From WHUA01 sp963711215 (GTDB taxonomy: Bacteria; Pseudomonadota; Alphaproteobacteria; UBA8366), in the NCBI GenBank assembly GCA_963711215.1, contig CAVQDH010000002.1:434001-498000 (forward strand): a DNA stretch of 64,000 bases, read 5' to 3'. The translations under genes were made by a program, and so were the position numbers. The notes under the pieces are model-generated. The model had not been told where the DNA came from and searched no databases. It was given only the letters and a program-made list of their open reading frames with translations. Positions 24,836 through 34,297 of the stretch are shown here, piece by piece. Each line of letters begins with the position of its first letter. Within the stretch, counting starts at the first letter, position 1.

Positions 24836-25849
24836 ATGCAAAGATTATTTGAATCCGTCCTGGTCACCGGCGGGGCCGGCTATTGCGGCAGTCGTCTTGT
24901 GCCGCAGCTTCTCGATCGCGGCTATCGCGTTACTGTTTATGACGTAATGTATTTTGGCAGCGACTTCCTGCCAAAAGACAATCCGAACCTCAAGCTGGTC
25001 GAAGGTGACATTCGCGACACTAAGAAACTTGCCGCTGTCACCGAGGGGCACGACGCTTTCGTTAGTCTTGCCTGCATTTCGAACGATGCCAGTTTTGAAC
25101 TCAATGAGAAGCTTTCCACCTCCGTGAACCTCGACGCGTTTGAGCCGATGGTGATAGCGGCGAAAAAGGCGGGCGTGAAGCGCTTTGTCTACGCCTCATC
25201 GAGCTCGGTGTACGGCGTTTCGGATAAGCCGAATGTCACGGAGGACCATCCTCTCGTGCCGCTTACGCTTTACAACAAGTACAAAGGAATGTGTGAGCCG
25301 CTGCTCAGGAAGCACACGGATGACAAATTCACGGGCGTGACATTCCGGCCGGCGACGGTGTGCGGCTATGGCCCACGGCAGCGGCTTGACGTATCGGTGA
25401 ACATTCTGACGAATCACGCGATAAATAACAATAAGATCACGGTGTTCGGCGGATCTCAGCTTCGCCCCAACTTGCACATTCAGGACTATTGCGACGTGGT
25501 CGAGATGTTTCTGGTGGCGGACACCGACAAAATCCAAGACGAAATCTTTAACGTCGGCTATCAGAACCTTTCGTTGATGGAGATCGCCCATCTGGTGCAA
25601 AAGGTGGTTTCGCGGGAATTCCCGGAAAAGGGGGAAGTCTCGATTGTGACGACGCCAAGCGACGACCTGCGCTCCTATCACATAAATTCCGAAAAGATTA
25701 AGCGCGTCCTCGGCTTCGAGCCAAAATATACGATTGAGGATGCCGTCCGGGAGTTGTGCGATGCTTTCCGTGCCGGTCGGCTGCCCAACAGCATGGATGA
25801 CGATCGATACTTCAACGTGCGCCGGCTCAAGAGGCTGCACGCGGCCTGA
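24836..25849 (+). CDS. NAD-dependent sugar epimerase/dehydratase (SDR 1)
   Basis: A 337-residue extended SDR. The Rossmann motif is VLVTGGAGYCGSRLV, the Ser/Thr region is FVYASSSSVYG and the active-site pair is YNKYK. The RPATVCGYGPRQRLD and PNLHIQDYCDVVEMFL segments are typical of nucleotide-sugar epimerases. The substrate is unknown; the neighbourhood suggests an NDP-heptose or a derived keto-sugar. It lies 46 nt after the transaldolase and is followed by another SDR at the stop codon. Confidence 0.85.
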   Translation: MQRLFESVLVTGGAGYCGSRLVPQLLDRGYRVTVYDVMYFGSDFLPKDNPNLKLVEGDIRDTKKLAAVTEGHDAFVSLACISNDASFELNEKLSTSVNLDAFEPMVIAAKKAGVKRFVYASSSSVYGVSDKPNVTEDHPLVPLTLYNKYKGMCEPLLRKHTDDKFTGVTFRPATVCGYGPRQRLDVSVNILTNHAINNNKITVFGGSQLRPNLHIQDYCDVVEMFLVADTDKIQDEIFNVGYQNLSLMEIAHLVQKVVSREFPEKGEVSIVTTPSDDLRSYHINSEKIKRVLGFEPKYTIEDAVRELCDAFRAGRLPNSMDDDRYFNVRRLKRLHAA

Positions 25850-26850
25850 TGAAAGACATTGCAGTCGTAACGGGCGGCGCCGGCTTTATCGGCAGCCACA
25901 TGGTTGACCTGTTGATTGACCGGGGATACTCGGTACGGGTCATCGACAATCTGTCGGGTGGCCATCGCAGCAATCTCGAGCATCTTCGGGATAACCCAAA
26001 TCTTAGCTGCGACTGGCATGACATCCTCGATCTTGAGCCAACGTCGGGTATCTTCGCCGGGGCCCGATATGTTTTTCATTTCGCTGGCATAGGCGACATC
26101 GTGCCTTCAATCGAGCAGCCGACGGCCTATATGGACGTCAATGTGCAAGGCACGGTTCGGGTGCTGGAATGTGCCCGCGCATCGGGGGTCGAGAAGTTCA
26201 TTTATGCGTCGTCGTCGTCATGTTACGGCCTGGCGGCAACGCCGACCGACGAGAGCCATCCCATTGCGCCGCAATATCCATATGCCCTTTCCAAGTATCA
26301 GGGAGAGCAGGCGGTCTTCCATTGGCATAGCGTCTATGGCCTGCCTGCATGTGCGGTATGTATCTTCAACGCATACGGCCCACGCGTGCGCACCACCGGC
26401 GCTTATGGGGCGGTGTTCGGCGTATTCCTGCGGCAGAAGCTTGCCGGGGCACCGTTTACGGTCGTAGGCGACGGTACACAACGGCGTGACTTCGTCTACG
26501 TCACGGACGTTGCGGAGGCGTTTCTCGCGGCCGCCGAAAGTTCGGCTGACGGCGAGCGATTCAACGTGGGCGCCGGCAATCCACAATCAATAAACCGTCT
26601 GGTGGAACTATTGGGCGGTGATGTGGTGTACGTGCCCAGCCGTCCTGGCGAGCCGGAATGCACCTGGGCCGACATCAGAAAAATTACCCGGATGACCGGC
26701 TGGGAGCCAAAAGTCTCCTTCGAACAAGGCGTGCACAATATGATAGCTGATATCGAGCTTTGGTGCGATGCGCCGCTCTGGGATCCGTCATCCATCGCAA
26801 AAGCCACCGAGACCTGGTTCCGCTTTCTCGGTCCGAAAAGCTCAACGTGA
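25849..26850 (+). CDS. NAD-dependent sugar epimerase, GalE-like (SDR 2)
   Basis: A 333-residue extended SDR with VVTGGAGFIGSHMVDLL, the DNLSGGHRSNLE loop typical of UDP-hexose 4-epimerase relatives, FIYASSSSCYG, active-site YALSK and RDFVYVTDVAEAFL. It is predicted to epimerise or oxidise/reduce a nucleotide-activated sugar. The start overlaps the previous stop by one base. It is intact and of normal length. Confidence 0.87.
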   Translation: MKDIAVVTGGAGFIGSHMVDLLIDRGYSVRVIDNLSGGHRSNLEHLRDNPNLSCDWHDILDLEPTSGIFAGARYVFHFAGIGDIVPSIEQPTAYMDVNVQGTVRVLECARASGVEKFIYASSSSCYGLAATPTDESHPIAPQYPYALSKYQGEQAVFHWHSVYGLPACAVCIFNAYGPRVRTTGAYGAVFGVFLRQKLAGAPFTVVGDGTQRRDFVYVTDVAEAFLAAAESSADGERFNVGAGNPQSINRLVELLGGDVVYVPSRPGEPECTWADIRKITRMTGWEPKVSFEQGVHNMIADIELWCDAPLWDPSSIAKATETWFRFLGPKSST

Positions 26851-26872
26851 AAGTGGCGAGGTGATCAATACC

Positions 26873-28420
26873 ATGGTTCCATTGCTCGAGAGATATCGAC
26901 ATAAGATCAAGACGGCGCAGGAACTGCGGGATATACTTGGTGGGGCGCCACGGAAGAAGCGTGTCATCATGTGTCACGGCGTTTTCGACGTCGTGCACCC
27001 AGGTCACGTCCGTCACCTGCTTTATGCGAAGAGCAAGGCGGACGTGGTAATCGCCAGCATTACCGCCGACCAGCACATCACGAAGGGACAGCACAGGCCG
27101 CATGTACCGCAAGACTTGCGCGCGGTGAACCTCGCCGCCTTCGAGATGGTCGACTACGTGGTCATCGATCAGAATGATAAGCCGTTGGAAAATCTCCAGA
27201 TCATTCAGCCCGATTATTTCGCAAAAGGGTTCGAGTACAATGCCGCCGGTTTATCGCCAAAAACCGCAGAAGAGGAGAAGATTGTCCGGTCCTATGGCGG
27301 CGAATTAATCTTTACGCCAGGCGACGTGGTCTATTCCTCTTCTGGTCTCATCAATCTGGCACCGCCGTCGGTCAAGCTTGAAAAGCTCCAGATCCTGATG
27401 GAGCGGTATGGCCTGACATTCGATAATTTCTACAAAGTTCTCGATCAGATGGAAGGGCGCCAGGTTCACGTTGTCGGCGACACCATAATCGACAGCTACA
27501 CCCATTGCGCCATGGTCGGTGGTCAGACCAAGACACCAACCATGAGTGTCCTCTATGAGCGTAAAGTCGACTACGTCGGCGGCGCCGGAATCGTTGCGAA
27601 GCATCTCGTCGCGGCGGGGGCCAAGGTGACGCTTTCGACGGTGCTGGGCGACGATACGTTGAAGGACTTCGCCCTCGACGATTTACGCTCGGCTGGAGTC
27701 GATGTCCGCGCGGTGGTGGACCCTTCGCGGCCGACCGTCAACAAGAACGCCATCGTGGTCGGCGGGTATCGATTGCTCAAGATCGACACCTTGGATAATC
27801 GTTCGATATCGGACGCTATCCTTGGCAGGATCGCCGATGCGATTGGCTCCGTGTCGGCCGAAGCAGTCGTCTTTTCCGATTTTCGTCATGGCCTGTTCAA
27901 TCGCCGGACCATTCCCGAATTGATCGCTGCGATTCCGGAAGGCGCGTATCGGGTTGCCGATAGTCAGGTGGCGAGCCGTTGGGGCAATATCACCGAGTTT
28001 AAGGGTTTCGATTTGATAACGCCCAATGAGCGGGAAGCACGGTTCGCCCTCGCGGATCAAGATTCCGGCATTCGGCCGTTGGCGTCGAGCCTTTATGACG
28101 AGGCGCAATGCAAGCTTTTGATTCTGAAACTCGGTGAGCGCGGCGTGCTCGCTTGCCGGGACTCCAATCACGAAACGCTGGACAGTTTCTTCGTCATAGA
28201 CAGCTTTGTGGAAAAGCTTGTCGATGCAGTAGGGGCGGGCGACGCGCTCCTCGCATATGCGACGCTGGCCATGCTGGTCGCACGCGACGAAGCAATTGCG
28301 ACGACGATCGGCACAATTGCCGCGGGATGTGAGTGCGAATGCGACGGCAACGTACCGGTGACGCCCGATAGCGTGCGCGCCAAGCTCCAGGCCGTCGAGC
28401 GGCAAGTGAACTTTGCCTGA
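26873..28420 (+). CDS. Bifunctional nucleotidyltransferase / PfkB sugar kinase, HldE-like with reversed domain order
   Basis: 515 residues. A cytidylyltransferase-fold domain is N-terminal (HGVFDVVHPGHVRHL, with HxGH at 42-45). A PfkB/ribokinase domain is C-terminal (VGGAGIVAKHLVAAGA; catalytic DAVGAGDALL near 451-460). HldE of enterics has kinase first and nucleotidyltransferase second, so the order here is inverted. It would phosphorylate heptose 7-P at C1 and later activate heptose 1-P to an NDP-heptose. The start is fixed by a nine-base perfect Shine-Dalgarno GAGGTGATC (26858-26866) six bases before ATG 26873. The nucleotide used (ADP, GDP or CDP) cannot be told by eye. Confidence 0.85.
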   Translation: MVPLLERYRHKIKTAQELRDILGGAPRKKRVIMCHGVFDVVHPGHVRHLLYAKSKADVVIASITADQHITKGQHRPHVPQDLRAVNLAAFEMVDYVVIDQNDKPLENLQIIQPDYFAKGFEYNAAGLSPKTAEEEKIVRSYGGELIFTPGDVVYSSSGLINLAPPSVKLEKLQILMERYGLTFDNFYKVLDQMEGRQVHVVGDTIIDSYTHCAMVGGQTKTPTMSVLYERKVDYVGGAGIVAKHLVAAGAKVTLSTVLGDDTLKDFALDDLRSAGVDVRAVVDPSRPTVNKNAIVVGGYRLLKIDTLDNRSISDAILGRIADAIGSVSAEAVVFSDFRHGLFNRRTIPELIAAIPEGAYRVADSQVASRWGNITEFKGFDLITPNEREARFALADQDSGIRPLASSLYDEAQCKLLILKLGERGVLACRDSNHETLDSFFVIDSFVEKLVDAVGAGDALLAYATLAMLVARDEAIATTIGTIAAGCECECDGNVPVTPDSVRAKLQAVERQVNFA

Positions 28421-28421
28421 T

Positions 28422-29360
28422 ATGCGTGTCGTTGTCGCCGGATACGGCGTTCAAGGTAAAAAACGCAAGGCGTTCGCAGGCGCCGAATGCGTGGCGACCG
28501 TTGATCCGGTGCTGCCGGAGGTGGATTTCCGCGCATTGGCCGACGTGCCGCTCGACCGCTACGATGCGGTACTCGCATGCATTCCCGACGCTCCGAAATA
28601 CGAGCTGCTTAATTACTGTATCGAACACGGTAAGCATGTCCTTGTGGAGAAGCCGCTCTGGGCCGAACGCGAAGACCAGATCGTTGAGTTAAATGAACGG
28701 GCGCGCGCCAAGGGTGTTGTGATTTACACCGCCTATAATCACCGATTTGAACCGCACTACGTGCGGATGCGCGACCTGATCGTCTCGGGCTCGCTCGGCC
28801 AGATCTACAGCTGCCGTATGTTTTATGGTAACGGCACGGCCCGGCTCGTTCGCAACTCCGCATGGCGCGACAAAGGTGCCGGCGTGCTTCCGGATCTGGG
28901 CTCCCATCTACTCGACACGTGCCGGTTTTGGTTTGGCGAGGTCGGCGCGGACTTCGCCGTCACCGCTGCAAACGCATTCGAGAATCGCACGCCGGACCAT
29001 GTGGTGATCTCGAATGAAGCCAATCGGCCGCGCATCGAGCTCGAGATGACCTTGCTGATGTGGCGCAATCACTTCACGTGCGACATCCTGGCCGAGAAAG
29101 GAACGGCTCATATAGCCTCCCTCTGCAAATGGGGGCCGACCACCTTCACGCATCGCATTCGTATTTTGCCGAGCGGCCGCCCGACGGAAGAATGTTTTAC
29201 CTTGATTCAGGATGATCCGACATGGGCGGCGGAGTACGCATATTTTAAAGACCTCTGCCGGCGTGGCGTTCAGACCGATCTTTCGAACGATATCTGGCTG
29301 CATCGGGTGCTCGCACGACTTAGCTCGGACGCCCTGTCGACCCAGCGGGACCGATTATGA
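28422..29360 (+). CDS. Gfo/Idh/MocA-family oxidoreductase
   Basis: About 312 residues. The N-terminal Rossmann fold starts VVVAGYGVQGKKRKAF, and the conserved Lys motif is HVLVEKPLWAE. The catalytic-domain segment VLPDLGSHLLDTCRFWFG carries the usual Asp/His pair. The family oxidises or reduces sugars at C3 or similar positions with NAD(P), often as 3-keto sugar enzymes in glycan pathways. I chose ATG 28422, one base after the previous stop; a TTG at 28413 is also in frame. Confidence 0.85.
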   Translation: MRVVVAGYGVQGKKRKAFAGAECVATVDPVLPEVDFRALADVPLDRYDAVLACIPDAPKYELLNYCIEHGKHVLVEKPLWAEREDQIVELNERARAKGVVIYTAYNHRFEPHYVRMRDLIVSGSLGQIYSCRMFYGNGTARLVRNSAWRDKGAGVLPDLGSHLLDTCRFWFGEVGADFAVTAANAFENRTPDHVVISNEANRPRIELEMTLLMWRNHFTCDILAEKGTAHIASLCKWGPTTFTHRIRILPSGRPTEECFTLIQDDPTWAAEYAYFKDLCRRGVQTDLSNDIWLHRVLARLSSDALSTQRDRL

Positions 29361-30643
29361 AGAAGCCGGTCGTCGGTTTTGCCGGAATGACCCATCTCGG
29401 CATCGTATCGGCCACGGGCGTGGCTTCGGGCGGGTTCGAGACGGTATGCTTCGATCCCGATGAGACATTGATCGCGCGGTTGCAGGCCGGCGACCTCCCG
29501 GTCCTTGAGCCCGGGCTGGACGAACTGCTGGCATCGAACGGCGACCGGCAGTATTTTACCGCTGCCGCAAAAGATCTCTCGCGATGCGACGTCGTCTATC
29601 TGTCGCAAGATGTGGCGACCGACGATGCCGGACGTAGCGACACGTCTGCCTTGCGCGCGCTGATAGAGCTTGTTGCACGGCATTTAAAATCAGACGCCTG
29701 CTTGGTCATACTTTCTCAAGTTGAGCCGGGTTTTACCCGCGCGATGGCGGCTCCGCCGGAAGATCGTCGCTATTATCAGGTTGAGACCTTGGTATTCGGC
29801 CGTGCCGTGGAGAGGGTCCTGAAACCGGAGCGTTACATCGTCGGTTGTTCGGATCCGATCAAACCTCTGAACGCGAATCTTCGTGCCGTGCTCGAGGCGT
29901 TCGGTTGCCCGATACTTCCGATGCGCTACGAGAGTGCGGAGCTTGCCAAGATCTCGATCAATATGTGCCTCGTCGCATCGATAAGCGTGGCCAATACGAT
30001 GTCTGAGCTGTGCGAGCAGGTGGGTGCTGTGTGGCATGAGATTGTGCCTGCCTTGAAGCTCGACCAGCGTATCGGTCCTTTCAGCTATCTGGCGCCCGGG
30101 CTTGGCATCGCTGGCGGCAACCTGGAGCGCGATTTGGCGACTGTTATCGCCCTGGCGGGCCGGCATGGTACTGACTCCGGAGTCGTTGAGGCCTGGCTTG
30201 CCAATAGCCGCCACCGGCGAGATTGGGCGGTACGGACGATCAGGAAGCATGTGCTGGCAGCTATGGGCGACCCCTTGGTTGCGGTATGGGGACTCGCGTA
30301 CAAAGAGAACACCCACTCGGTGAAGAACTCGCCGTCGCTCGCAACGCTGGCGCAGCTGCCTGAGGTTCGACTGCGCCTGCACGATCCTGTGGTGCCGGCG
30401 AGCGAAGCAGGCCATCCACGGGCTCAGGCGGCGGCAAGCGCCCTTGCTGCGGTCCAAGACGCCGACGCCCTGATGATCCTGACACCTTGGGCGGAGTATC
30501 GGGAAATCCCGCCCGGCGATATCGCGGCTGCGATGGCGGGTCGCACTGTGCTCGATCCCTACCGCGTGCTGGACCCGATAGCCGCCCGCAATGCCGGCCT
30601 CAGCTACCACACGCTGGGGATGCCGGGACCGGACGACATCTGA
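29357..30643 (+). CDS. UDP-glucose/GDP-mannose dehydrogenase-family protein lacking the catalytic Cys
   Basis: 428 residues with the three-domain UGD layout. The dinucleotide loop is unusual (VGFAGMTHLGIVSATGVASG) in place of GLGYVG. The central region AELAKISINMCLVASISVAN keeps the Lys and Asn of the active site. The segment that normally reads GGSCFPKD is GGNLERD, with Asn255 in place of the nucleophilic Cys and Arg258 in place of Lys. Without Cys the four-electron oxidation to a uronic acid by thiohemiacetal is not expected; oxidation to a ketone or aldehyde, or a non-redox role, is inferred. It overlaps the preceding gene by four bases. Confidence 0.82.
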   Translation: MKKPVVGFAGMTHLGIVSATGVASGGFETVCFDPDETLIARLQAGDLPVLEPGLDELLASNGDRQYFTAAAKDLSRCDVVYLSQDVATDDAGRSDTSALRALIELVARHLKSDACLVILSQVEPGFTRAMAAPPEDRRYYQVETLVFGRAVERVLKPERYIVGCSDPIKPLNANLRAVLEAFGCPILPMRYESAELAKISINMCLVASISVANTMSELCEQVGAVWHEIVPALKLDQRIGPFSYLAPGLGIAGGNLERDLATVIALAGRHGTDSGVVEAWLANSRHRRDWAVRTIRKHVLAAMGDPLVAVWGLAYKENTHSVKNSPSLATLAQLPEVRLRLHDPVVPASEAGHPRAQAAASALAAVQDADALMILTPWAEYREIPPGDIAAAMAGRTVLDPYRVLDPIAARNAGLSYHTLGMPGPDDI

Positions 30644-30675
30644 GAAAATCTGAGAAACGGAGTGATGACAGAAGC

Positions 30676-31566
30676 GTGCTCGAGCATCTGAACAAGATCG
30701 AACAAGCGCCAGAGCGGGCCGTAGTGATGGGGGCGGGCGGGTTTGTCGGCGGCGCCATCCTGCGGAAGCTCAAGCAGCGTGGCGTTGCAACGCTGGCGAT
30801 CACGCGCAGCGAAATCGATCTGCTGGCCGCCGGCGCCGGCGAGCGGCTGGCGGCATTGCTGCGTCCGAGTGACGCCTTCGTGGCCGTGTCCGCCATCGCG
30901 CCGTGTACCACGCCGGCCAAGTTGCGCGACAACATTACGATCGCCGAGACCTTGGCCGCGGCCTTGACGGCGCGTCCGGTGGCGCAGGTCCTCAATATCG
31001 GTTCGGACGCCGTCTATTTTGACAGCCCGGAGCCCCTCAGCGAGCAGTCCTGTGCTGCGCCCGGCAGTCTGCACGGCGTCATGCATCTGGCGCGCGAGAT
31101 CATGCTCCGCGACGCGGCGGGCGATGCGCCCTTTGCAAGCCTGCGGCCGACGCTCATCTATGGTCTCGATGACCCGCACAACGGCTACGGGCCCAATCGC
31201 TTTCGCCGCCTCGCCGCGAAGGGCGAGGATATTGTCCTGTTCGGCGAGGGCGAGGAGCGGCGCGATCATGTCTTCGTCGAGGATGTCGCGGAGCTGGCTG
31301 CCCGCGTTGTCATGCGCCGCAGCCGCGGCGTGCTCAATGCGGCGACGGGCACGGTCATTTCCTTCCGGGATGCCGCCGAGTTGGTGGTCTCGCTGTTTGC
31401 GCGGCCGGTAACGATCAGGACGTCGCCGCGCAAAGGGCCGATGCCGCACAATGGCTATCGACCGTTTGATCCGGCCGCGACCTTTACGGCTTTCCCGGAC
31501 TTCCGATATATGCAACCCGCCGACGGATTCGCCACGGTGCATGCTGCGATGGGCGAGGCTTCCTGA
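30676..31566 (+). CDS. NAD-dependent sugar epimerase/reductase (SDR 3)
   Basis: About 296 residues. The Rossmann motif is VVMGAGGFVGGAIL; NIGSDAVYFDSPEPLSEQS carries the Ser, and LRPTLIYGLDDPHNGYGPNRF is typical of dTDP-4-keto-reductase and epimerase relatives. The canonical Tyr-x3-Lys is not obvious; HGVMHLAREIM occupies that position, so activity may be altered. The GTG start 30676 is chosen from a GGAGTGATG site upstream; ATG 30727 is the alternative. The stop overlaps the next gene by one base. Confidence 0.75.
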   Translation: MLEHLNKIEQAPERAVVMGAGGFVGGAILRKLKQRGVATLAITRSEIDLLAAGAGERLAALLRPSDAFVAVSAIAPCTTPAKLRDNITIAETLAAALTARPVAQVLNIGSDAVYFDSPEPLSEQSCAAPGSLHGVMHLAREIMLRDAAGDAPFASLRPTLIYGLDDPHNGYGPNRFRRLAAKGEDIVLFGEGEERRDHVFVEDVAELAARVVMRRSRGVLNAATGTVISFRDAAELVVSLFARPVTIRTSPRKGPMPHNGYRPFDPAATFTAFPDFRYMQPADGFATVHAAMGEAS

Positions 31567-32225
31567 TGGGGCGGGAGGTTAACCTTCTCCGCGCGATTCC
31601 GCGGATCAAACGCAACGTTCAGGCACGCCAGGACGGCAAAAATTCCGAAGTCATCCAGATCGCAAAGGAATTCGGTGAGATGTACTTCGATGGCCCACGC
31701 GACTATGGCTATGGTGGGTACGGTTATGATGGTCGCTGGGTGCCGGTCGCTAAAGACATGATCGACCATTTCAGGCTGAAGCCCGGCGACCGCGTGCTCG
31801 ATGTCGGCTGCGCCAAGGGCTTTCTGGTCAAGGACCTGCTCGACTCATTGCCGGGGCTGGAGGTGTTCGGTCTCGATATCTCTGAGTACGCCCTGATGAA
31901 CTGCCCGCGCGATGTGGTCGGCCGGTTACATCTTGGTAGTGCAGAGCACCTGCCGTTTCCCGATGGCAGCTTTGACTGCGTGATTTCGCTCGACACGATA
32001 CACAATTTGCCACGTCCGCGTGCCGCGGCCGCGTTGCGCGAAATCCAGCGACTTTCGGCCGGCCATGCCTATATTCGGGTCGACAGCTATCGTACGCCCG
32101 AGCAGAAGGCGGTATTCGAATCATGGGTATTGACGGCCGAGTTTCATGACTACCCCGAAGGCTGGCTGCAGCTGTTCTCGGAAGCCGGTTATTCCGGCGA
32201 CTACAGCTGGACGATCGTCGAATAG
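31566..32225 (+). CDS. Class I SAM-dependent methyltransferase
   Basis: 219 residues with SAM motif I VLDVGCAKGFLVKDLL, acidic motif II FGLDIS and post-motif FDCVISLDTIHNLP. Such short enzymes in sugar clusters usually add O-methyl or C-methyl groups to sugars. The N-terminal 60 residues, with a Gly/Tyr-rich DYGYGGYGYDGRW patch, may bind the substrate. The specific acceptor is unknown. Confidence 0.82.
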   Translation: MGREVNLLRAIPRIKRNVQARQDGKNSEVIQIAKEFGEMYFDGPRDYGYGGYGYDGRWVPVAKDMIDHFRLKPGDRVLDVGCAKGFLVKDLLDSLPGLEVFGLDISEYALMNCPRDVVGRLHLGSAEHLPFPDGSFDCVISLDTIHNLPRPRAAAALREIQRLSAGHAYIRVDSYRTPEQKAVFESWVLTAEFHDYPEGWLQLFSEAGYSGDYSWTIVE

Positions 32226-32271
32226 ACGACCGTGGCCACGCGCGAAAGCACCGAAAAATCGAGAGGGCAAA

Positions 32272-33267
32272 ATGGCTGGAAAGAAGTATGCGATCCTAGG
32301 CGGCGGCGGCTCGTTCGGCATTCATGCGGCGATGTATCTTCTCGACCACGCATCGCCGGAGAAAGTAATCGGCATCGGCCGCAACCCGCTGCGCCCCGAG
32401 CCGTTCTCGCTGAACATCGACAAGCGTGACGGCTACGAATATCACGCGCGTCACGTGACGCATGAGCTCGACCTGTTACTCGAGCTGCTCGATGAGGAGA
32501 AGCCCGAGGTTATCATCAACTTCGCCGCGCAGGGCGAAGGCGCGGTTTCGTGGAAACATTCATGGCGCTTCTTCGAGACGAACTCGATGGCGCTCGCGCG
32601 ACTGTCCGAGGAGCTGATGAAGCGCGACTGGATGGAGCACTTCATTCAGATCGGCACCTCCGAAATGTACGGGGCGGTCGACCATGCGACCACCGAAGAA
32701 GAGCCGATCAAGCCAAGCAGCCCGTATGCCGCATCGAAGGTCGCCTTCGACATGTATCTCGTGTCGGTGCATCGTTTCCTCAAGTTCCCGATGTCAATCA
32801 TCCGGCCGTCGAATTGCTACTGCCCGGGGCAGTTGCTGCATCGGGTCATCCCCAAGGCGATCTGGTGTGGTCTGACGGGCCACAAGCTGCCGCTGCACGG
32901 CGGCGGCCGGGCCGAGAAATCCTACATGCACGCCCGCGATCTCGGGAGAGCCATCCATCTAATCGCCGAGAAGGGGCCCGAGGGCCGCATCTTCAATGCC
33001 GGGCCGGCGCTGCCGACGTCGATCCGCGAGGTCGTCGAGCGATGCGCCACTGCGCTCGACATGCCGTTCGAAGCGCTTTGTGAGGTGACCGGCGACCGCC
33101 TTGGTCAGGATTCGCGCTATTGGCTCGATTCCACTGCGATCAAGCAAGCGGTGGGCTGGGAACCGCAGATTGACTGGGATACCGGCCTGGCCGAAATGGT
33201 CGAGTGGGGCAAGAAATATCTGGACGACATCCGCAACTGGCCGACCGGGTATACGTTGCGTGCCTGA
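32272..33267 (+). CDS. NAD-dependent sugar epimerase/dehydratase (SDR 4)
   Basis: 331 residues. ILGGGGSFGIHAAMYLLDH is a slightly unusual Rossmann loop. IQIGTSEMYGAVDHAT and the active site YAASK resemble dTDP-glucose or GDP-mannose 4,6-dehydratases, and RPSNCYCPGQLLHRVIPKAI supports this. A 4,6-dehydratase would make the 4-keto-6-deoxy intermediate on which branching enzymes act; this is inference. The start is ATG 32272; a longer in-frame start overlaps the methyltransferase gene and is not supported. Confidence 0.83.
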   Translation: MAGKKYAILGGGGSFGIHAAMYLLDHASPEKVIGIGRNPLRPEPFSLNIDKRDGYEYHARHVTHELDLLLELLDEEKPEVIINFAAQGEGAVSWKHSWRFFETNSMALARLSEELMKRDWMEHFIQIGTSEMYGAVDHATTEEEPIKPSSPYAASKVAFDMYLVSVHRFLKFPMSIIRPSNCYCPGQLLHRVIPKAIWCGLTGHKLPLHGGGRAEKSYMHARDLGRAIHLIAEKGPEGRIFNAGPALPTSIREVVERCATALDMPFEALCEVTGDRLGQDSRYWLDSTAIKQAVGWEPQIDWDTGLAEMVEWGKKYLDDIRNWPTGYTLRA

Positions 33268-33299
33268 GTATTCCGACGTCAAAACTCTGGAGAGCGGTC

Positions 33300-34295
33300 A
33301 TGCATGATGGCCTGAACCAGCCCAAACCCTCGAGTGAGCTCCGTCTGTCGATGCATCACGAGATGCTGCGCATCCGGCGGATTGAGGAGACGATTTCGCG
33401 GCGCTATGCCGAGCAGGAAATCCGCTGTCCGACGCATCTTTGCATCGGGCAGGAAGCCGTGCCGGTCGGCGTTTCGGCGCATCTTGAGAGCCGCGACTAC
33501 GTATTCAGCGGTCACCGCAGCCATGGGCACTATCTGGCCAAGGGGGGCGCCCTCAATGCAATGATCGCGGAGCTCTACGGTCGGGAGACCGGATGCGCGC
33601 TTGGTCGTGGCGGATCGCAGCACCTTATCGATCTCGACGCCGGCTTCGTCGCGTCCGCGCCGATCCTCGCCGGCACCGTGTCTATTGGCGTCGGCGCTGC
33701 GTTCGGCGCCGCGGCGAACGGCGAAGACCGGGTGTCCGCCATCTTTATCGGCGACGGCGCCACCGAAGAAGGGGTATTCCACGAAGCGATGAATTTCGCC
33801 GCGGTACATCGCCTGCCAGTCCTATTCATCTGCGAAAACAACCTGTATTCAGTGCATTCGGCAATGAATATCCGGCAACCCGCCAATCGGCCGATTGCCC
33901 AAATCGGCCAAGCGCATGCCGTCCCGAGCGTTACCGCTGACGGAAACGACATCGACGAAGTCTGGCGCCAGGCCGGCGAGGCGCTTGCGCGCGCTCGTGC
34001 CGGCGACGGTCCGACCCTGATCGAGTTCCTGACCTATCGCTGGCTGGAGCATTGCGGACCGAACGACGACATCGGGCTTGCCTATCGATCCGCCTCCGAG
34101 CTCGTGCACTGGCAGGAGCGATGCCCGATCGTTCGGTCCGAGGCCGCGTTGCGTAGCGCAGGGTTGCTCGACGACGCGCAACTGGCTGCCATGGAAAGCA
34201 GGATCGAAGAAGAGATCGATGCGGCTTTTTCCTTTGCCCGGGACAGCGCGTTTCCGGATGCGAGCACGCTGATGATGTACACCTATCCGGACTGA
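33300..34295 (+). CDS. Thiamine-diphosphate dehydrogenase E1 alpha-like subunit
   Basis: 331 residues, similar to the alpha subunit of pyruvate/acetoin/2-oxoacid dehydrogenase E1. The ThDP motif GDG (151-153) to NN (180-181) lies in GDGATEEGVFHEAMN to ICENN. RSHGHYLAKGG and GRGGSQHLID are family features. With the beta subunit it would decarboxylate a 2-oxoacid or transfer a ketol/acyl unit. No E2 or E3 gene is near, so transfer onto a sugar acceptor rather than to lipoate is inferred. ATG 33300 follows CTGGAGAGCGG. Confidence 0.85.
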   Translation: MHDGLNQPKPSSELRLSMHHEMLRIRRIEETISRRYAEQEIRCPTHLCIGQEAVPVGVSAHLESRDYVFSGHRSHGHYLAKGGALNAMIAELYGRETGCALGRGGSQHLIDLDAGFVASAPILAGTVSIGVGAAFGAAANGEDRVSAIFIGDGATEEGVFHEAMNFAAVHRLPVLFICENNLYSVHSAMNIRQPANRPIAQIGQAHAVPSVTADGNDIDEVWRQAGEALARARAGDGPTLIEFLTYRWLEHCGPNDDIGLAYRSASELVHWQERCPIVRSEAALRSAGLLDDAQLAAMESRIEEEIDAAFSFARDSAFPDASTLMMYTYPD

Positions 34296-34297
34296 GC

